Source of the DNA: ZC4RG35 sp964388105
GTDB taxonomy: Bacteria; Actinomycetota; Acidimicrobiia; Spongiisociales; ZC4RG35
Assembly (NCBI GenBank): GCA_964388105.1
Contig: CAYLYQ010000029.1
Coordinates: 1-23,957, forward strand
DNA: 23,957 bases
Reading direction: 5' to 3'
In this document: piece after piece, positions 20,529 through 23,957 of the stretch
Layout of the letters: each line of letters starts with the position of its first letter
How positions within the stretch are numbered: position 1 is the first letter of the stretch
The notes under the pieces: generated by a model
The model's input: only the letters and a program-made list of their open reading frames with translations
What the model was told of the DNA's origin: nothing
Databases searched by the model: none
Made by a program: the position numbers and the translations under genes

Positions 20529-21851
20529 ATGACCACGCCATCCCCCATCACGCCGGCGACCGGGAAGCTAGGAATCCTCACCCCTGGGATGGGCGCCGTA
20601 GCGACCACCTTCTTCGCCGGAGTCCTCGCCGCCCGCAAGGGTTACGCCGAGCCCTTCGGCTCTCTGACGCAGATGGGCCGCATCCGGCTCGGCAAGAGGA
20701 CCGAGGGCCGCAACCCGCTCATCAACGAGTTCGTCCCACTCGCGGGGCTGGAGGATCTCGAGTTCGGAGGATGGGACGCTTTCTCGGACGACGCCTACAC
20801 GGCGGCGATGAAAGCCGGCGTTCTCGACCCGCGGCACATCGAGGGCATCGGGGACGAACTGCGCTCGATCGCCCCCATGACCGCCGTCTTCTCCCCGCGA
20901 TGGGTGAAGAATCTGCCCGGCGTCGATCACGTCAAAGAGGGCGGCACCCACATGGACCGGGCCGAAGCCCTCATGGAGGACATCGACCGGTTCCGCGCCG
21001 ACAAGGGCGTCGATCGACTGGTGGCCGTCTGGTGTGGCTCGACCGAGGCCTACGAGGAGCCCTCGGCTCTCCACATGGACCTCGACGACTTCGAGGACGG
21101 CCTCAAGCGTGACGATCCGGCCATCACGCCTTCCCAGATCTATGCCTATGCACTCCTTCGGATGGGGGTCCCTTTCGCCAACGGGTCACCCAATCCGGCA
21201 GTCGACTTTCCCGCGATGGAGCATCTCGCGTCCCGCGAAGGCGTCCCCATCGCCGGCAAGGACTTCAAGACAGGCCAGACCCTGATGAAGACGATCATCG
21301 CTCCGGGGCTCAAGGCCAGGATGCTCGGTATCAACGGGTGGTTCTCCACCAACATCCTCGGCAACCGGGACGGCGAGGTGCTCGACGACCCCGAGAGCTT
21401 CCGTTCCAAGGAGGTGACGAAGCTGGGCGTGTTGGAGACCATCCTCCAGCCGGAGCTGTACCCGGAGCTCTACAAGGACCTGTATCACAAGGTCCGGATC
21501 AACTACTACCCCCCGAAGGGCGACGACAAGGAGGGGTGGGACAACATCGACATCTTCGGGTGGCTCGGGTACAAGATGCAGATCAAGGTCGACTTCCTGT
21601 GCAAGGACTCGATCCTGGCGGCCCCGATCGTCCTCGACCTGGCCTTGTTCATGGACCTGGCGGCGCGCGCCGGCAAGTCGGGGATCCAGGAGTGGCTGTC
21701 GTTCTACTTCAAGAGCCCGCACACCGCGCCCGGGCTCGACCCGGAGCACGACCTGTTCGTCCAGACCTCCAAGCTGCACAACAACCTGCGTCACATGATG
21801 GGTGAGGAGCTGATCACCCACCTCGGCACCGAGTACTACGAAGGCTCCTGA
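20529..21851 (+). CDS. ino1: Inositol-3-phosphate synthase
   Basis: Converts glucose-6-phosphate to inositol-3-phosphate with NAD+, the first step toward phosphatidylinositol, mycothiol-like thiols or compatible solutes. The 440-residue protein is full length: the Rossmann loop GMGAVATTF (20-28), SLTQMGRIRLGKRTEGRNPL (45-64), FGGWDAFSDDAY, FANGSPNPAVDFPAM, AGKDFKTGQTLMKTIIAP (substrate loop with conserved Lys), NGWFSTNILGNRDGEVLDDP (about 270-290), and VDFLCKDSILAAPIVLDLA. It belongs to the longer clade with the SLTQMG signature, which I associate more with Bacteroidetes/planctomycete-type enzymes than with the roughly 360-residue mycobacterial Ino1. No SD; a -10-like TAACGT 10 nt upstream suggests a short leader. 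arfB follows 7 nt after the stop. Confidence 0.95.
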   Translation: MTTPSPITPATGKLGILTPGMGAVATTFFAGVLAARKGYAEPFGSLTQMGRIRLGKRTEGRNPLINEFVPLAGLEDLEFGGWDAFSDDAYTAAMKAGVLDPRHIEGIGDELRSIAPMTAVFSPRWVKNLPGVDHVKEGGTHMDRAEALMEDIDRFRADKGVDRLVAVWCGSTEAYEEPSALHMDLDDFEDGLKRDDPAITPSQIYAYALLRMGVPFANGSPNPAVDFPAMEHLASREGVPIAGKDFKTGQTLMKTIIAPGLKARMLGINGWFSTNILGNRDGEVLDDPESFRSKEVTKLGVLETILQPELYPELYKDLYHKVRINYYPPKGDDKEGWDNIDIFGWLGYKMQIKVDFLCKDSILAAPIVLDLALFMDLAARAGKSGIQEWLSFYFKSPHTAPGLDPEHDLFVQTSKLHNNLRHMMGEELITHLGTEYYEGS

Positions 21852-21858
21852 CCGACCC

Positions 21859-22260
21859 ATGGACCCGCTCGAGGTCGGGCCGTACCTGATCCCCGAGGAG
21901 GAGTTCGAGGAGCGGTTCGAGACTTCGGGCGGACCTGGTGGCCAGCACGCCAATCGCTCCGCCACCGCGGTCGTGCTCCGGTTCGTCGTGGAAGGGTCGT
22001 CGTTGCCCGACGACGCCAAGGAGCTGATAGCGACGAGGCTGGGGTCCGTGGTCCAGGTGATCGCCTCCGACAGCCGCTCGCAGGCGAGAAACCGCCGGAT
22101 CGCCCGGGAGCGTATGGGGGCCACGCTGTCCGATGCCTTGGTGGTGCGGCGGAAGCGGAAGAAGACCAAGCCGACAAAGGCATCGAAGGAGAGACGCCGC
22201 CGGAAGAAGGAAGCGCGCTCGGAGACCAAGCGGCAGCGCCGTCGCCCAACTGACGAGTAG
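21859..22260 (+). CDS. arfB: ArfB-like peptidyl-tRNA hydrolase (RF-1 domain, GGQ)
   Basis: A ribosome-rescue factor that enters stalled ribosomes and releases the nascent chain. In 133 residues it has the catalytic loop TSGGPGGQHANR with GGQ at 27-29, the following beta-strand segment TAVVLRFVVEGS, a helical stretch, then SQARNRRIARERM and a long Lys/Arg-rich C-terminal tail (about 99-133) that would sit in the mRNA channel. Length, the GGQ domain and the basic tail separate it from full release factors 1 and 2, which also have codon-recognition domains. The ATG lies 7 nt after the ino1 stop with no clear SD, so it is probably co-transcribed and may be coupled. Family assignment is confident; the ArfB role is taken from relatives. 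Confidence 0.92.
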   Translation: MDPLEVGPYLIPEEEFEERFETSGGPGGQHANRSATAVVLRFVVEGSSLPDDAKELIATRLGSVVQVIASDSRSQARNRRIARERMGATLSDALVVRRKRKKTKPTKASKERRRRKKEARSETKRQRRRPTDE

Positions 22261-22267
22261 ACGAACC

Positions 22268-22273
22268 TATTCT
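22268..22273 (+). promoter_or_regulatory. Candidate -10 hexamer of the O-methyltransferase gene
   Basis: TATTCT is followed by 6 nt and the ATG at 22280, the spacing of a leaderless transcript. It lies in the 19-nt gap after arfB. No SD is visible. Confidence 0.4.
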
Positions 22274-22279
22274 CGCCTC

Positions 22280-22927
22280 ATGGCCCGAATGACTCCGGAA
22301 CGCTGGGACTGGCTGGACAGGTACGCCGAGGAAATCTTCGGGGACACCGACGGGCAACTGGCAACCCTCCAGGCACGAGCAGTCGAGGCCGGGCTCCCTG
22401 ACATCGCCGTGAGCTCCGATGTGGGGCGCCTCCTGCAGATCCTCGCCCAATCGACGCCGGGCCGCATCGCGATCGAGCTGGGCACACTGGGCGGTTACTC
22501 CGGCATCTGGATCGCTCGGGGACTCGCCCCCACCGGCCGCCTGCTCACCGTCGAATACGACGACCGCCACGCCGACTTCGCCGAGGCGGAGTTCGCCCGC
22601 GCCGGGCTCGCCGACAAGGTGGAGGTGCGACGTGGCGCCGCCTTGGATGTGCTTCCCGGCATCGCCGACGAGCTGGGTCCAGGGTCGGTGGACTTCGTCT
22701 TCATCGACGCGGTGAAGTCCGAGTACTCCGACTACTTCCGTCTGGTCAAACCGCTCATGGCTCCAGGCGCCCTCCTCGTGGCGGACAACGTGTACGGCAC
22801 CGGCGCCGGATGGATCGACGAGGGCCACGGCACCGACGAGTTCAACCGGCTGGTGGCCGGCGACCCTGACTTCCTGGCCACCGCGACGCCCATGCGCACC
22901 GGTGTGCTGGTGGCCAAGCGCCTGTGA
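22280..22927 (+). CDS. SAM-dependent O-methyltransferase (CCoAOMT/COMT-like)
   Basis: A class I methyltransferase of the cation-dependent O-methyltransferase family (Methyltransf_3), 215 residues, which methylates catechol-type hydroxyls in known members. Motifs: the SAM loop AIELGTLGGYSGIW (about 64-77), acidic Glu92 ending VEYDD that binds the ribose, VDFVFIDAVKSEY with metal-type Asp143, and VADNVYG with Asp169/Asn170, the expected metal ligands. The ATG at 22280 is chosen over a longer frame that runs back through arfB in another frame. It has no SD. Its stop overlaps the start of the MFS gene by 4 nt (GTGA), so the two probably form a unit, perhaps modification plus export of one small molecule. 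The substrate is unknown. Confidence 0.9.
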   Translation: MARMTPERWDWLDRYAEEIFGDTDGQLATLQARAVEAGLPDIAVSSDVGRLLQILAQSTPGRIAIELGTLGGYSGIWIARGLAPTGRLLTVEYDDRHADFAEAEFARAGLADKVEVRRGAALDVLPGIADELGPGSVDFVFIDAVKSEYSDYFRLVKPLMAPGALLVADNVYGTGAGWIDEGHGTDEFNRLVAGDPDFLATATPMRTGVLVAKRL

Positions 22928-23957
22928 ATCCAGGAGCTATCCCACAAACAAGTTCCCCGGTTGACTACAGCCGGAAGTGGTACGTCATGGTGGCGGTGGT
23001 CGCCGGCGTCCTGCTCGCCACGATCGACTCTTCGATCGTCAACGTCTCCTTCCCGACCCTGGTGGAGAGCCTGGACACGACGTTCGACGTGATCCAGTGG
23101 GTGTCGCTGTCGTACCTGCTCACCAACGCCACCCTCACCCTCGGCATGGGCCGACTTGCCGACGTCAAGGGCAAGAAGAGCCTCTATGTCTACGGGTTCG
23201 CCATCTTCACCGTCGCGTCGGCGCTCTGCGGCCTGGCGCCCAGCGTCGGCTGGCTGATCGTCTTCCGCGTGCTGCAGGCTCTGGGCTCGGTCCTCATCAT
23301 CGCCCTGGGCACGGCGATCCTGGTCGAGGCCTTCCCGCCGTCGGAGCGAGGCAAAGCGCTCGGCTGGGTTGGATCCGCCGTTTCTATCGGTGTCGTCACC
23401 GGCCCCGCGGTCGGCGGGCTGATCATCTCCGGGTGGGGATGGCGGCCGATCTTCCTCGTCAACATCCCCATCGGGATCGTGGGGACCTGGATCGCCATCA
23501 GGAACGTGCCCAAGACCAGGCCCCTGCCCGGTCAGAAGTTCGACATCGCCGGGACGGTCCTCCTCAGCTTGGGCCTGCTCTTGCTCTCCGCAGCCCTCAC
23601 TCTGGGCCAGACGGCGGGCTACGGCTCCCCGATGATCCTGGGTGCGCTCGGCGGCTTTGCCATTTGCGCCATGGCCTTCGTGGCCGTGGAGTTGCGCAGC
23701 GACTCCCCGATGATCCAGTTGCGACTTTTCCGGAACCCGATGCTCACGGTGAGCGTGGTGTCGGGCTTTCTCGCTTTCGTCTGCCTGTCGTGCACCTTCC
23801 TGCTCATGCCCTTCTATCTCCAGGGGGTCCTCGGCTATCCCGTGGGCGTCGTCGGGCTGCTCCTCGGCATCGCGCCATTCACGATGGGCATCGTGTCCCC
23901 GATCGCCGGATCCCTCTCCGACCGGATCGGCATCAGACGGCTGACCGTGATCGGGCT
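22924..23957 (+). CDS. DHA2-family MFS exporter (EmrB/QacA type), 3' end cut by window
   Basis: A proton-driven drug or metabolite exporter of the 14-helix DHA2 family. About 344 codons are present, and the frame stays open to the window edge. The GTG at 22924 overlaps the methyltransferase stop (GTGA); the ATG at 22987 is a possible alternative, which would drop a 21-residue polar start. TM1 begins VAVVAGVLLATIDSSIVNV, with the family motif Asp in TM1. Motif A is GRLADVKGKK between TM2 and TM3; motif C is in TM5, GVVTGPAVGGLI. WRPIFLVNIPIGIVG marks TM6. The readable part covers about ten helices with no frameshift. Linkage to the O-methyltransferase suggests a shared small-molecule substrate or self-protection, which is speculative. 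Confidence 0.92.
   Translation, partial: MNPGAIPQTSSPVDYSRKWYVMVAVVAGVLLATIDSSIVNVSFPTLVESLDTTFDVIQWVSLSYLLTNATLTLGMGRLADVKGKKSLYVYGFAIFTVASALCGLAPSVGWLIVFRVLQALGSVLIIALGTAILVEAFPPSERGKALGWVGSAVSIGVVTGPAVGGLIISGWGWRPIFLVNIPIGIVGTWIAIRNVPKTRPLPGQKFDIAGTVLLSLGLLLLSAALTLGQTAGYGSPMILGALGGFAICAMAFVAVELRSDSPMIQLRLFRNPMLTVSVVSGFLAFVCLSCTFLLMPFYLQGVLGYPVGVVGLLLGIAPFTMGIVSPIAGSLSDRIGIRRLTVIG

Noticed and set aside
1..23957. CRISPR arrays, insertion sequences, integrase or phage genes, toxin-antitoxin or restriction genes
   Set aside because: I looked for them because a novel system was suggested. No repeat-spacer array, transposase-like protein, terminal repeats or defence-type domains were visible.

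Overview
The window is GC-rich, densely packed bacterial chromosome with many GTG starts. Exported proteins carry a lipobox followed by a Thr-rich linker. Several genes have no Shine-Dalgarno (SD) sequence but a TANNNT hexamer just upstream of the start. Together with the gene repertoire (DUF4032 protein, SufB, AglEFG-type sugar importer, inositol-phosphate synthase), this points to an actinomycetote, plausibly of the Acidimicrobiia type. That placement is inferred from style and content, not from a marker-gene tree. No rRNA, tRNA, CRISPR array, phage or insertion sequence was seen, and the window looks like ordinary core chromosome.

Layout. (1) 170-3684, minus strand: a vitamin B12 salvage operon, btuF-btuC-btuD-cobO, whose genes are joined by 4-nt stop/start overlaps. 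It is preceded by a cobalamin riboswitch whose apparent expression platform masks the btuF SD. (2) 3687-4748, minus: a membrane-anchored HtrA-type protease ending 2 nt before the riboswitch. (3) 4789-13325: an alpha-glucoside uptake and breakdown locus. It holds the binding protein AglE, permeases AglF and AglG, a MalK/UgpC-type ATPase and a GH13 alpha-glucosidase (all minus strand), plus an amylo-1,6-glucosidase-type debranching protein on the plus strand. AglF carries an unusual N-terminal TM2-like domain. (4) 13429-16466, minus: an OmpR-type response regulator, a histidine kinase and a DUF4032 kinase-fold protein, nearly contiguous. (5) 16583-17823, plus: two small proteins and an M15-type peptidase lipoprotein. 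(6) 17854-19263, minus: sufB without any other suf gene in view. (7) 19388-20397: a short Rossmann-fold protein and an M23 peptidase that overlap tail to tail. (8) 20529-23957, plus: inositol-3-phosphate synthase, an ArfB-like ribosome-rescue hydrolase, an O-methyltransferase and the first part of a DHA2-family drug exporter cut by the window edge.

How it works together. The btu/cob genes import corrinoid and adenosylate it, under feedback from the riboswitch. The agl genes import alpha-glucosides and hydrolyse them to glucose, while the debranching enzyme deals with alpha-1,6 branch points. Both ABC operons carry a very strong GC hairpin at the binding-protein/permease junction, which would suit unequal expression of the two parts. 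The strongest leads are the riboswitch platform, these paired junction hairpins, the TM2-permease fusion, the two-component/DUF4032 linkage and the cluster of candidate leaderless promoters. I did not find a clearly novel multi-gene system.
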